This document shows, in pieces, positions 13,702 to 26,365 of a DNA stretch of 64,000 nt. Below the pieces are notes generated by a model. It saw only the letters and a list, made by a program, of their open reading frames with translations. It was not told the origin of the DNA and did not search any database. Numbering within the stretch: the stretch's first letter is position 1; each line of letters starts with the position of its first letter. The position numbers and the translations under genes were made by a program. The DNA is from Phoronis australis (Eukaryota; Phoronida; Phoronidae): positions 466,183-530,182 of the forward strand of contig NMRA01000135.1 of NCBI GenBank assembly GCA_002633005.1. The letters are read 5' to 3'.

Positions 13702-14509
13702 GACTATTGTAGTCTTCCAACCATCATAAAACACAAAGAAATATTTTCTAATTTTTATGCTATCTTTCAATTAAATCTACTAAAACACCACTGTTAAACT
13801 TAAAAAAACACCCTTACACACAGAACTCATCACACACAGATAAATTTAATGTCTTGCAAAGTCATGAAATTATGCCAGGTCAGGAACTTCAGGTATACTT
13901 GCTTACAAACACAAGACAAAGTCTAAAATCTGTTCCCAGCTCAACACTGTTTAGAGAATCATGTCAAAGTGAAAGTGGAGGTCAGGCAGTGTGGTTCTCA
14001 AAGTTTATTGTTGTTCACTTTCACTGACATTTGTGCAGCTGGGTAACTGAGAGAACAAAAGGAAGATTTGACACATTGGTGAGCATCTGTTGTCAATCTA
14101 AATTCTTGAAAAGTCAGCAGAAAAGTTGCTGACTGAAAACTTGGTTTTCTCAGATGTTTTGGAATTAGAGTACTGAAAATTCAAATGTAGCCTGATGTGG
14201 CCATACTGACCCTTTCTAAAATATATTGTTTTCTTGTTGGTGTCACCTCCTAATGATACAAGAGGTCAACAACTAAGCAGTGATTTTTTCATGTAGCACT
14301 CTGTATAAAAAATATGAATGACTTATTAACCAAATTTTACACATTTAACTTGCCATAAACCTGACACAGTGTTGATTTTAATAATTACCACATTTTTATC
14401 ATGTAGTTTTTTGTTTCGGGAAGTGCATAATGTGGAAATTACAGGATTGAATCAAATAGGAAATTCTCCAATTTTCGACTAAAATGTATGTGTTCTGAAG
14501 TCTCATTTT

Positions 14510-14545
14510 CCTAACCTAACCTAACCTAACCTAACCTAACCTAAC
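14510..14545. repeat. (CCTAA)7, that is (TTAGG)n, tract
   Basis: Seven perfect CCTAA units. TTAGG is the arthropod-type telomere repeat. Here it is a short interstitial tract with no subtelomeric structure around it. Confidence 0.9.
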
Positions 14546-15295
14546 CTGCCCTTCAAAAGTTACAATCCTGCGACTAATAGTAATCTCATTTCCTCAGTAC
14601 CATATGTGTTAGCTTTTTATTCCTGATACCTACGCTTGTAACACAATAACCTTAATTGAATTATAAAGCATATGTCTATTCAGTTTATTTTGCCACACTA
14701 ACTTGTTAAAAGAAATAGTTTATTTTGAGTGACATAAGTGAAGTACTATACACAGATCCAGACTTACTGCATAGTAATACTATGAGTTTAAGTTGCCCTC
14801 TGACTTTGCTGAAATGTTCTTTGGAATGTTTTTAAGAATTTGTGTAGTACAATAATTGATCAACTAACATTAAAATCATAACTTCAATTTGTAGTGGGCT
14901 ACAGACAGATCTACTTTGGCACAAATGCACAGCAATTCAAAACTATCCCTGCTAGACTGAACCACAACCATGGACTTTGGGGTTGTGATCACAGAAACTA
15001 TTACATAATGAGTCCCATGTGCCTCCCTTGAACTGGTCAGTGAGTGGGTGGCCAGTGTAGTGCAGTTGGTGCTCTAGCAATGACCCTAAACTATGAGACT
15101 ACAGGTGCTTTATTTTAGAATAGAATTGAAACATAACTGACAGGAATGCTGCAGTTTAATGTTGATTAATTCTTTAAAAACCTATACTGGACTTGAATGA
15201 AAATATAGATGAATTGTAAAAGATATCTTAATTGAAAGCTGCGAATTATAGACTGCAGAATTAATATTTTTTGTTCTCGGTTACATGCACTTTCA

Positions 15296-15400
15296 CAGCA
15301 TTTATTTTATTTTATTTATTTATTTGTTGTATTTTTTAAAATGCGGGTAGCCTCTTCAGAGGCAACGCTGCTTTCCAAGAGGGCCCTCAACAACAAAATA
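15296..15400 (-). mobile_element. LINE/SINE 3' tail, minus orientation
   Basis: On the minus strand: GAGGGCCCTCTTGGAAAGCA, a short hairpin, GAAGAGGCTACCCGCATTTT, then an (AATA)n tail. It is the reverse of the unit at 32118-32200, as expected for 3' ends of a non-LTR retrotransposon family. Confidence 0.65.
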
Positions 15401-16864
15401 TAAAACAGTAATGTAACAATAAAATAGTAAAACAATAATTAAATAAATATAACAAAGAAATAATTAAGACAGGTTGAGAGATTAGCTAATAAATAAATTT
15501 GCCCCCTCCGTTACCTACAAAACTATTGTGGAATTCCCCTATACCATACCAAGAGGGGATGATGCATACAGACGGGACACAGTCATCTGAGGATATCTAT
15601 CCATTGTTATTCAACCAATCAAGGAATTACCTTTGTTCATGAAACTCGATAGCTTCATGAATTTGATATCTTATTTTTGGTAAGTTGTTGGATAACCATT
15701 CAACAAACGGAAAACAGTTCCTTGCTCTTTACAGTAATTACTTCGAAGTTTTTGTTATAATTTGATTGGTGTAATGTCCTTTTGAAACACTGAGAGCATT
15801 TTGAAGGACAACTGATTTTTATTCGAAGTTTGCAAAACACTGCCAGTATTCCAGATATGAAGTGGTAAGATACTTGAAAGTTACATCCAAGACATTTTTA
15901 ATAAATTGTGAACATATTTTATTTAAAATATTATTGTCTTAATTTAACACAGCTGCTATTAAATTGTCTCAATAACAAAACTTTTTTCCAACTATGGCAC
16001 AATTTGCTTATTGGCCCTCATTTTTACATAAAAGCTGATGCTTTACCAGTGAGATAGAGGGAAATATAAAAGTAAAACTGAGAGTCAAAGAAATCCTTAC
16101 CAGAAATGAAAAATTTTTCTTTCCCGATGACTTACGGCAAGAATTCTGCAAAAACTTTCAATTTCGTGGTAGGTATCTATGACAAATTACTTTGATAAAA
16201 CCTAACTTCAGTGTAGCAAGCTATGTGATGGAATGAAGGCAAAAATTCTGATTGCCAATGTGAGCTCAAATCCAGAGTGTTTCTAGCTTCAGTTTGACTT
16301 TGTTTATGTGGTTTACACCACAGTGTGAGACACTGCCAGTATAATCTTTGTTTACATCAGTCCTCAGTCTATTAACAATGCATTTACAGTACTCAGTTAC
16401 AATGACCTTGGTATTGGTGCTAAAATTAGAATGTTCCCATTTCTAAATACTGACTAGTGGTATCCTATCTAACTGATTGGTTTTGTATTGTCAGCATTTA
16501 AGACACAGATTTGAACTACTTTGATATACTGTGAGTGTTCCAGGCAAGGTGGCTAGGTGGTATTCTGTTCATAAGGTTATGAAGCTATCTAGGACAAGTT
16601 TACATGATAGGATGTAATCTGGATACTATACAGGAATAATAAATACGGTAATCTGTTAAGGTTACAATGTTCATATATCAACATACCTTGATGTTTGACA
16701 TATGATTTCGTAAGTCTTTTTTCAATCCACCTTGATAGTTTAATTGAAATACTATGATGTCTGTTCAAAACCTTAAAACAGTGCTAATCAAAGGGAACTG
16801 CTTGTTTTTACTATTAAGTATTTTTTTCTGAGTAGTTGAAGATACCGATTGCACACAAACTCAT

Positions 16865-17411
16865 CAGAAGCGTGTTCAATAGAGTGAGCGCCCGTGAGCG
16901 ATTTGAGCGCCCTCGTCCTGAACAGCTGTGTTCACGTTAGCGCTCGCGAGCGCTCGCGAACAACCTCGAGAGCATGTTCGCTTAGATTTCCAAGATGTCG
17001 TCCTGCGAAGGCTTCACGTCTGGAACATATGAACCCATTATGGTTCTGCAACACGAAAACTAACCTCAAAAGTTGACTGACTCATCCGAAACTGCGACTT
17101 AAATTACGGGTCGCTGTAGCGAGGAACAGTTTCCTCGACGTAATTTTCGATTCTTGTCGGCCTGAAGCCTTCACGGTTGTTGTATTGGGCTGCCGATATT
17201 AATAATTATTGGCAAAGATTAATCATGTTTATCGCTCAGTACGCATAGGAAGGACTGTTAGTGTTAAGCTCATCGGCTAAGACGTTCAACACAATCTGCT
17301 TCAGAGTCGCCATACTGGATCGCACAGTGAGCGCTCACAGCTGTTCAGGAGCTGTTCCTTGTGTTTGCGAGTACAGGCTAGCGGGCGCTCACTCTGTTGA
17401 ACACGCTTCAG
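16865..17411. mobile_element. 547-bp CpG-rich MITE
   Basis: Terminal inverted repeats of about 28 bases (GAAGCGTGTTCAAYAGAGTG at both ends in inverse) followed by inward CAGCTG-containing inverted segments. It is rich in CpG compared with its surroundings and has no coding sequence. Confidence 0.75.
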
Positions 17412-17725
17412 GTCCACTCTCTTGGTCACCAGACAATGTTCTACCAATGAGCTAAGGTATATTTAGGTCATTGGTTCTTCCATGTATACATCTAAGCTAA
17501 GGTAGTCTCATTTATGTTCAAAAACTCATAGTTGGCTTTAAAGGTGTGATTAAAGTTAGTGCTTTCTGTCAAAAAGTCAACTGTTGATTTTGACTATGGT
17601 ACTTACTGTTATAAAATCTGTATGAACTGTCTAATGCTCTGGGAGTTCATTATTGCTTTAGAATTAGCTCATTTGCTCATTCTTGGAAGCTAGTATCAGA
17701 CTCCGAGACAATATGGCCATTAGAT

Positions 17726-17726
17726 N
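17726..17726. other. Single-N assembly join
   Basis: About 80 bases before the N (from GTTCATTATTGC) recur just after it (GTTCGTTATTGC). Confidence 0.85.
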
Positions 17727-18317
17727 GTTCGTTATTGCTTTAGAATTAGCTCATTTGCTCATTCTTGGAAGCTAGTATCAGACTCCGAGACAATATGGCC
17801 ATTTGATATTCAGGTGTTTCATTTGTGACCCTTCCTCTCGGTCTTATCACACTGCGTTTTCACTCAGCATAATTAAGTTATTATAACTTCATGTTGCCGT
17901 TAATTCATCTACCTGCAGTTTGTGAGGAAAACAAAAAATGAGGTTGCAGTGTGTCTAATACCTTTCTGAGATTGAGTCCACTCAGTATGCACCATGTCAT
18001 CAAATATTTGCTAAAAGGCACTCATTCATACAAATATGGGTTCACCTAAACTAGACGTGAAGATAATCAATTATGCAGTTGAAAAACGAATCTGTCGAGG
18101 ACTGAGTAATGCTGAAAGTAAGTTGGTTGAATAAGCATTGAACAAATAATCCTCCTTTTGACTAACTTACACTCAAATCCATTTTGGCTGTGCTCAAACA
18201 TTGCTAAATATCAAGTTCCTAAACTGCACGCTTGGGTACACCTAAAATGAATTTTGCAGTTTGGAATTTTATAAGATTGAGTACAGTCAAATTGATTTGA
18301 AGTATACATAGACCATT

Positions 18318-20520
18318 TAAACACAAACACAAGAGCAACGCGGAGCGTTGAAATGTGCCCACGAATGCACCGCAAATGGGCTTCTAGGGGTGTTTACTTG
18401 GAACATAAAAATGGCTGCTAGATGGTGCAAATACGTTGAATCCATCCAAAAACTGGTACTTGTCATCAAAGCTAATTACCAAATTTCATAAAATTCCGTC
18501 AAGGAACTTCTGAGAAACCAAGGAAAACAAAAAATGAAATTGCAGCTTGGAGGCTATGGGCGCAAAAAACCTAACTGCCACTAAGAGGCACCACAGTAGA
18601 TGAAGTCGTCGGAAAATCATCATCAGACTTCCTCTTTACAATAGGAACACACACGCCAGTTTCCACAACCATCCTTAAGAGTGGTTTGGTTGACAGAGGG
18701 GGAGACGCCAATTAACAAGACTCGAAAATAGTAAAAATGGCCACTGGCTAGGTGGTGCAAAATACCATGAATCAAACCGAAAACCAAACGATAGCATCAA
18801 CTCACTGATAGATGCCTATCGGCCAAACTTTATGAAAATCCCTAGAGGCACTTTGAAGATACAGAGGTAAAATAAAAAAATTAAAATTGCCACTAGGGGA
18901 CACACTGGTAGTCTGATCCATCCGAAAGTCGTTATTGTTTGTTGCCAAGTTCATATAAATATACTTGCTCAATTTAATGGAGATCATGCAGAGGGTTTAG
19001 GAGATACAGCCATTGGCGTAAAAAAATGTCAGGAGGCACCACAATTGTTGAGGTCATCGGAAAATCATCGTCAGCCCTTCTCTTGATATGAGGAACAAAC
19101 ATGCCAATTTCCACGATCATCCTTAGAGTTGTTTGGTTGACAGAGAGGCAGATGCCAAAAACAGACTCGAAAAAAGTAAAAATGGCCACTAAGTGGCGCT
19201 AAATGCCTCGAATTCAAACAAAAACCGGATCATAGCCTCATCTCACTAATACATGCCTATCTGCTAAATTTTATGAAAATGCTCTCCATGATGACTTTGA
19301 AGATATAAATGCACGTGCTAAATTTAATAAAGATCCTGCAGAGGGCTTAGAAGATACAGGTATAGGTCCAAAAAAACAAAACTGCCACTAGGAGGCACCA
19401 CAGTAGTCCCAGTCGTCAGAAAATCATCGGCAACCGTCCCCTTCATAGAAAGAACATACATGCCAACTATCACAATCATCTTTAGTGGTTTGGTTGACAG
19501 AGAGACGAACATCACAAAACAAACTCAAAAACAAAAAATGGCAACTACATGGCGCAAAAAAAAAATTGAATCAATCCGAATATGAATGACTAGCGTCATC
19601 TCACTAATGGATGTCTATGGGCCAAATTTTATGGAAATCCGATGAGTACCTTTGAAGATACAGCGATAAACGTAAAAAAAACTAAAATTGCCACTTGGGG
19701 GCACACCGGTATTTGGGTCGGTCCGAAACTCGTCACTCTCTGTCGTAGACCCCATAGGAACACACGTGCCAATTTTCAATACGATCTTGAAAGGGGTTTA
19801 TGAGATACAGCCGCCAACACCCAGATGCCCATATAAATATGTGGGCGCATAAAAATTGCCACTAGGGGGCATACCGGTAATCGAAGAGTTCCGAAATTCG
19901 AAGTCATCTTCATAGGAATACATCTGCCAAATTTCATCAACATCCTGTGAGGGGTTTGGGAGACACAGCTGCGGACGCCGGACGCCAAAACAGAGATGAC
20001 GGCAATATGCGACCACATATAAATAAATATGTGGCCGCACAAGTTGACGACCACGGTCAAAATGATCAGGGTACGTGTAACCCGACCAGCTGACATAAAA
20101 ACAAAACACAATTTGACGAGCACAGTCAAAATGATTTGGGGTGTACCCAGAGCTCCCACAGCTGAATCCTTAAACACAATTTTATGAGTACACCCAAAAT
20201 GATTTGGGGTGTACTCATAGCCAGAGAGCTGCTAATACACAGACAAAATTTTATGAGTACACCCAAAATGATTTGGGGTGTACTCAGAGCCTGAGTGCTG
20301 AATACACAAACACAATTTTGAGTACACCCAAAATGGTTTGGGGTGTACCTAAGCCAGATTAGATGAAGTCAAGTCATGCAAGGCCATTCAGGTATACCCT
20401 AAACTTGACATATCTGTGAGCTTTTTCACAAGGCTACCTGAAACCCTCTACAATTTATTTTTCTTATTAATTGTTCATTTCCATGATAAAAGTTCATTTG
20501 AAATAATAACATGTTTTCAG
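18318..20520 (-). mobile_element. Composite repeat element, copy 3 (inverted, fullest)
   Basis: The fullest copy, about 2.2 kb, inverted relative to copies 1 and 2. On the minus strand it reads flank, hairpin array (20350-20110), CACATATTTATATGTGG segments, CTAGTGG modules, then GCATTTCAACGCTC near 18350. Confidence 0.85.
20110..20350. repeat. Array of 31-bp palindromes, copy 3
   Basis: Four units of the same inverted repeat (arms GAGTACACCC and GGGTGTACTC) with the spacers reversed, as expected from the inverted element. Decayed relatives continue at 18175-18310. Confidence 0.9.
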
Positions 20521-20866
20521 TTAGTTGTGAGGACAGCTGAATGTTCTGCAGGTCGCAGTATGTTGGAGAAAGGCAACACTGGTTTCTGTTCAAAGTGGTG
20601 TCTTCAGATATATGTTTGCCTAGTTTGGTCAAGTGAAAATATGTCTGAATAAGCGAGCTTTGTGAACTTAAGTTTAACTTCCGTATGTTTCTTTGTATTT
20701 ACTTCGGTATACATTCCCACATTTTTGGAGATATTTACGGTTACGTAGGACCTCTTCAACAAGTCTGTGTTCATTCCGCCAAATATCTACAAAGGTAGTG
20801 TAGTATACATTTTCAGAAAGTGAAAAGCCTGTAGAACTTGAGGTTTGACTTCCTACCAACCTGCCT

Positions 20867-20940
20867 TTGACTGAGTCATGTGACTGAGTCATTTGACTGA
20901 GTCATGTGACTGAGTCATGTGACTGAGTCATGTGACTCAT
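20867..20940. repeat. 13-bp tandem array of AP-1 sites
   Basis: Five consecutive 13-bp units (TGACTGAGTCATG) and a sixth partial one. Each carries TGAGTCA or TGACTCA, the AP-1 (Fos/Jun) consensus; TGAGTCA sites start at 20872, 20885, 20898, 20911 and 20924, and TGACTCA at 20933. Confidence 0.9.
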
Positions 20941-21163
20941 TTTTAGCAAAAAATAATGGTACAATAGCAAGTGCGTCGTTTTAAAAACAATTCTTAAATG
21001 CATTTTGGAGAACAGTGCATAAAGGTATATCTTATCTGATTATCAATTTATGAAATATGAGGTTCCAAATTTAGCCACATCAGGACATTTTTCTAGGGTC
21101 CTATGTAGCCTTTAGAATATGGTATTAATAAGGAAATACTGATATCAGTTGATATCAATATAC

Positions 21164-21285
21164 AGGTTATCCCACATACATAGGAATACTACTGCCATAT
21201 CCTATCGAGAATTCAGTTCATCTGGGAATGTCCCAACGAGACCGAAGGATATCGCAGTAGTATTCCTATGAATGTGGGATAACCT
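21164..21285. mobile_element. Foldback element
   Basis: Arms of about 39 bases, AGGTTATCCCACATACATAG and its near-perfect reverse at 21247-21285, around a central 40-base loop. TTATCCCATATAT at about 21288 and ATATATGTGGGATAA at about 22232 form a wider inverted pair, so it may be nested in a larger MITE. Confidence 0.75.
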
Positions 21286-21630
21286 ATTTATCCCATATAT
21301 TTGGACTTACTTGCATCATCGGGGCACTAACTTGTTGCCATGTGATATGGTTTGTTGTCATATGACATCATATGTATGCAAAATACGGAACCAAAACTGG
21401 TTAAGCTACAAGACAGTCTGTGAAAGTGTTGAATAACCAGTCAAGTTTTGTTTTGTAATAAAATCATTGGAATTTTTAGATTGTGAAATATACAAGTTAA
21501 AGCTGCTTTGAACCATTCAATTATATCAAAAGTTTGTAGGAAACTTAGAAACAATCCATCTGGTAAATTTTAAATTAAAAATTGACATTCCCTGAACTGA
21601 GTTGTCTGCAATAGAAACATTTCCCCGTGT

Positions 21631-21694
21631 TGATCACGGCATTGGAAAATAACGGTGGAAATTGTGCTGATTTGCAAAACTTGAGGTAAGGACT
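21631..21694 (+). CDS. RANGRF/MOG1-like, tentative upstream exon
   Basis: The open stretch before an AG-GTAAGG donor at 21694 ends ADLQNL plus two bases, AG. Joined to the first base of the next exon this gives Arg directly before FHFKD, where MOG1 proteins have ARYHF or RFHF. The upstream part (PVLITALENN) only loosely resembles the family's SLIVELLE segment, and the acceptor (gcaatag) has a weak pyrimidine tract. The call rests on phase and the Arg-Phe-His-Phe junction. Confidence 0.35.
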
Positions 21695-23838
21695 ATCGCA
21701 ATGTAGAAGTTATATGCCACGGCTGGCGACGGAGAGTTGAACGCTGTGAGCAGATGATTGCTTCAGTAAAAAACACATTCTCATTATTAGGACTTGATTT
21801 CTTGTAAAGACCTTAGATCCCAGGGTAGATGTACTGTATGCATCCATAACGAAACATTTTTGTTGGATTTGAATTAGATTTTGGCAGATTTTACTAGCCG
21901 GTGACCTTACTCAATTTGACCTATTTACATCTATGATGACCCAGATTGAAACTTCAGCGAAGCCCAAAAATAGCCCCCTGATCACCGTGCGTCGTAATTT
22001 TCATCGGTAAATCTTTTCTGGTTTTAGAGCAGTAAAACTGCTTTTTCAGGAACGATGCCTTGAATTACTGATTTAGGTAACCCAACTGAGCCCAATAAAA
22101 TTTGGCGTTGTACACACGAATTTGCTCCACCACCAGACTGCACACCTACCGTGAAATACGGCATCTACAATGATATACAGATTGACTCTACTTTCCCGTA
22201 TATCACGGTTGAATACGTCACATACACAATGGCCATCATATATGTGGGATAATTTTTAATACATCCTACTATGCAGCCTTGTAATTATGTGTATGTGTGC
22301 ACATTGATTATTAAATATCATCTCCCATCCTCCTCTGAACTTTTCACACTGTGAACGGATATGACAGGTGTTACGCAGGATGTACTGTGATTCATTCTGT
22401 TACCCCTGAGGTGCCCATATTTATTTAGTATTCTTTATGAGGTTGGACATTTATTTGCATAGTGATTGACATATACAATAGTCCTCTAACCAGATGATGA
22501 AGTAGCTAAATATTAAATATTAAAATGTGGCTCATTTATTATTACAATATAATGACAGAATTTCTTCTCATCGGAAATCTGCAATAAAATTCCACACTGA
22601 ATTTTCCAGCTTGTTTTTAAGTAATTTTGTCTATTATTTTTACCTTTTTTAGGACTTTTTACCATTACTTCAATGACCCCAGGAGATTTTCCACAAAATA
22701 TGTCAATTTTAGTTAGTAAATAGAAAAACAAAGTTCATGAGGGATTCTGAAACTTTGGAATAATTACACCCTGTGTCAACAAACTGTACTTTATCAAAAT
22801 AATGTAACCAAGAGCGATCCCATGTTATACAATTAATATGGACTTTCACACCTTGAAAATGTGTTAGTTTTCAGACCCCAAAAATTGGTTCTAAAACTAT
22901 CATATTGACCGAGTGTTGAAGTCAAGCAGTTATTTTAATATATGATCACATCCGCTAAATAATGGAAGGAGGTTAATATATAGGCTTTTGATCATATATC
23001 GCTCACTCATTCGGTCATTTTACCTCAAAACAAAAATTATGGGGTGATTTTCAAAAAATTTCGGTGGACAAAGGAATAATCAATTATATTTTGGGCAAGA
23101 TACCATGCTTTGCAGACACGTGACGGCCAGTTGGTTATTCAATGCTATCGCAAGCTGCTTACCGGCACACTCAGTGAACAGGTGCTAATGTACGTGAATA
23201 TGTATTGAAAGTCAATGAACAGTTTAGCCATTTGTACAACAGGGTGATGGATGGTATTGCGATGCCTTGAGGGAGCCAGTCTGTGTAAGTCAAAAGAATT
23301 CAGGCAAAATGACCCTTAATTTCTTGTCATTGCAATTGGGCCTAAGCTGAGTTCATAGTCAGAGTAGTCTCCCCTGATGACTGTGAATGAAGGGGAAGTA
23401 ACAAGAAAATTAGTATGGTGGCTAAATCTTCCTGTAAGTATAATTAGTTTGGTGGGCTTGGTAGCTAAATCTTTCTGTAATTAGAATTCTGCTGCCATAA
23501 CAGTTATTACCAGTCATTTTTGCTGTCAACAGGGAAACATTATTCTGTCTAATTACTTTTGTCTTGTACTGTAGTAGTTCTCAGGAGTGAATCATGATGA
23601 GACATGCGTTACTTGGGCGCAAAAGTGGAAAATCGTATTACTGTAGCAGCAGTTAATATTATGGTTTGAATGGTGATTATGGAGAATTACCGACTCTGAA
23701 ATATTGACCACTCACATTATGCAGTCTCTGAAATCTGAAGTCAGTGGTGTTTTAATCAACTTTTGTCCTGAAGTGAAGAACTCTTAAGGAATTTTGGGAT
23801 CACTTGACAGCACTCTCTAATCTGTTGCTATTTTGCAG

Positions 23839-23934
23839 ATTTCATTTCAAAGACATTGCAGAAAGTAACAACGCTGGTGGTGAACTGAGTGAAGTGTGCA
23901 GTGTTGAACCCCTGATGAATGTCTCTTTAACACA
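23839..23934 (+). CDS. RANGRF: RANGRF/MOG1 homologue, exon with FHFKD motif
   Basis: Encodes FHFKDIAESNNAGGELSEVC and then SVEPLMNVSLT. It matches human [34 protein letters not shown] in order and spacing. MOG1/RANGRF binds Ran and promotes nucleotide release in nuclear transport. Acceptor attttgcag; donor CA-GTGAGT in phase 2, which joins the next exon to give Gln. A decayed 60-bp tandem copy of the exon end and donor follows immediately. Confidence 0.8.
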
Positions 23935-24026
23935 GTGAGTAGCTTCAAGATGAATGTGCAGCGTTGAACCTCCGAAGAATGTCTGCTTAATAAAATGAAT
24001 AGCTTCAACATGAATGTACAGTGTTA
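23897..24026 (+). repeat. 60-bp tandem duplication over a RANGRF exon end
   Basis: Two 60-bp units (23897-23956 and 23957-24016) and the start of a third share TGCAGYGTTGAACC, GAATGTCT and AGCTTCAA. Unit 1 contains the exon end and the donor CAGTGAGT; in unit 2 the donor has become AAATGAAT and the frame meets a stop. Confidence 0.9.
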
Positions 24027-25008
24027 TCTGTTAGTTTGGTGATGTTTATATGGTGTTAAGAATAGTGCAGGTGGTCTGATAGATGTTGCTTCAGATATGT
24101 ACAGGCTGCTCAGCTGGGCTCATTGTACCGAACACTTGAATCCATTTTTCATTTTTCACGCACGCATAATGCATTTAGACATAATTATTACACACAAATT
24201 AAGACAGAGCTGAGGAGTTAGAGACCAGTGCCTCAAGGATCTAACAGTGGGATCCAAAGGGGTTCAAACCTACGACCTTGCGAACAGGAGACTGACACTC
24301 AACTCACATTGCCTCTATTTTCAAGGGCATACTAAAAGTACACAGGGGGGTGTTTAAGGTTATGTAGGACCTTATTGACAAGTTTGTTACTCTATTTATG
24401 AAAAATGTAAATAACAGAAGTTCTGTAACAGAACATACTGTACGATAATTTTTTCTGACAATGCAGAGTCATCTGGCTCCTACTTGGGATTGATGGCTGT
24501 TTGCTGCTTGAGAATTTAAACTGGTAAAAGTATGATTTTCTGAATCTAGAGAGCCTGTAAATCATTTAAGCCTGATTTTTATAGCCCCTCATGCAAAACT
24601 GAAACTACTCCTAAAATTGTTTTGGAAAACTACATAAAGCATAATATCTGAAAGCTTCATAACAATCTAAGCAGTGTTTTCTAAGACACGATGTTCCAAA
24701 GTTTGCCAACTTTGGGCTTTTTTGTAGTCTTGCATAACCTTAATGGCCAGTGTGTGTTTTTTTTTTTGACTCCTGGGACAAGAAAATCATTTTGGAGCCA
24801 CATGGTATGTTTTGTGTGCCCTTAAAATCAACGGTGAAATGAAGCTTTTGACATAGAAACTCTTATTAGTATTCTGGGACTACAAAGGGAATTTCTGTTT
24901 GACCTAATTTCAAATTTTGGTGGTCGAGCAAGACGGGCCAAGCTATTAAAGACAAAACACATCCTTCATTCTTTACGTTGGGACTTTCTTACATGCATCA
25001 TTTGAACA

Positions 25009-25094
25009 TACCACCATACAATAACGGTGATTTGATAACATGGTGAGATGGTACCACCATACAATAACGGTGATTTGAAGACATGGTGAGATGG
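25009..25094. repeat. 43-bp tandem duplication
   Basis: Two near-identical units beginning TACCACCATACAATAACGG, within the RANGRF intron before the exon at 25331. Confidence 0.9.
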
Positions 25095-25330
25095 AAAAGA
25101 ATTGTTTGTAGCAAAAAGTTAGTTACCTTTTGAAAAATCAAAATGGACTGTTTCGTTGTTTTGCATGAAACAAGTGAAGAGTAACCTTTTGTCATATAAA
25201 ATATGCCCAGATTTTGTGCATTAGTTTTCATGCATTAGATTTCATGTGCTAAATTTCATGTTATGAATGTTTGGATAGCAAAGAGTGGACTGTCAGGGAT
25301 GTCCCATAATTGAATGTGTTGTACACGTAG

Positions 25331-25483
25331 GTGTAAAAGTGCATGGATATTGACCGGTCAACAGTTGGTGGGCAAGTTTACCGACATGGCCAAGAACAAA
25401 GTCCAGGTTTACATGGCAGTGTTCAGGCTACACCAGTACGCAACAGACATCGTTGTGTCTTTTAATGATCCGGTCTACATCAG
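25331..25483 (+). CDS. RANGRF: RANGRF/MOG1 homologue, exon with AWILTGQQ and RLHQYATD
   Basis: After completing Gln it encodes CKSAWILTGQQLVGKF and later YMAVFRLHQYATDIVVSFND, matching human RCQEAWVLSGKQQ and [22 protein letters not shown]. This strand of the MOG1 fold is one of its best-conserved parts. Acceptor cacgtag, donor ATC-AG-GTAATG (phase 2). Confidence 0.88.
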
Positions 25484-26365
25484 GTAATGCGTGCTGGGAC
25501 TTGAGCTGTAAGCTCAACTAAGGAACATGTCAAGACCAGTGGTCGAAATCAAAAGTTGCTTTTTTATGATGGAAGGTGGGTTTGTAGCCACCTTAAACTT
25601 ATTTTATGCAATACTATTTTGTGAACACAAGGAGTATAACCGACCTTTCTTCCAAATTGCGCTGTTGTCTTAGATCTTTTCTTACAAACATATTCCTTTT
25701 CTTTCGAACCGTTTTTTTCTCTCCTTGGTGGGAGGCTTGAGCAGGGGAGCTTCTTTTGATCTTTTAGGACGTGCCTCTAGTGTAGACCGTAAATATAGAA
25801 AGGAGTGTTAGGTACATCCTTACACAGGAACATCGAATCACTGTAAGTCTGGGGAAAGTTGATAATTTCGCCACTGTATGGCAAACGTCATTACCTGCTG
25901 CTTGACCTTCAATCGGGGTCAGACAATGAATGGGTCAAGCGGTGGCCAGCCACAGCAATCGACACGTGCATCTCGTAGTGTCAAGATTACGAACCTTGCC
26001 AGAGCAGCTGGTTATCACGGGTGTGGCAGTGGCAAATTTGCAAAATGTACCCAGACTTAATTGATTGTATTTTCCTGTGCAACGGCTTGCGCAGTACTCC
26101 TATCTTTACTTATTTTGTGTATACTACAGGATGAGAGAGATTAATCTCCTGTGGGCTTGGATAGGAGGGACTGTACATTGTATCAGTACTGTCTGTCTAC
26201 TACATCTGGTTATATTATTTTGAGAAATGTGTTTGAAAGAAAGCAGTGGTGCGAGATACGCAATAAAGTTTGTGAGAGAACCCTCACTGTCACTGAGAAT
26301 ACATTGCTTAGTGTGCGATGGAATGTTTTCCATATTGCTAACTGGTTCCATTCTCTATTCTGCAG

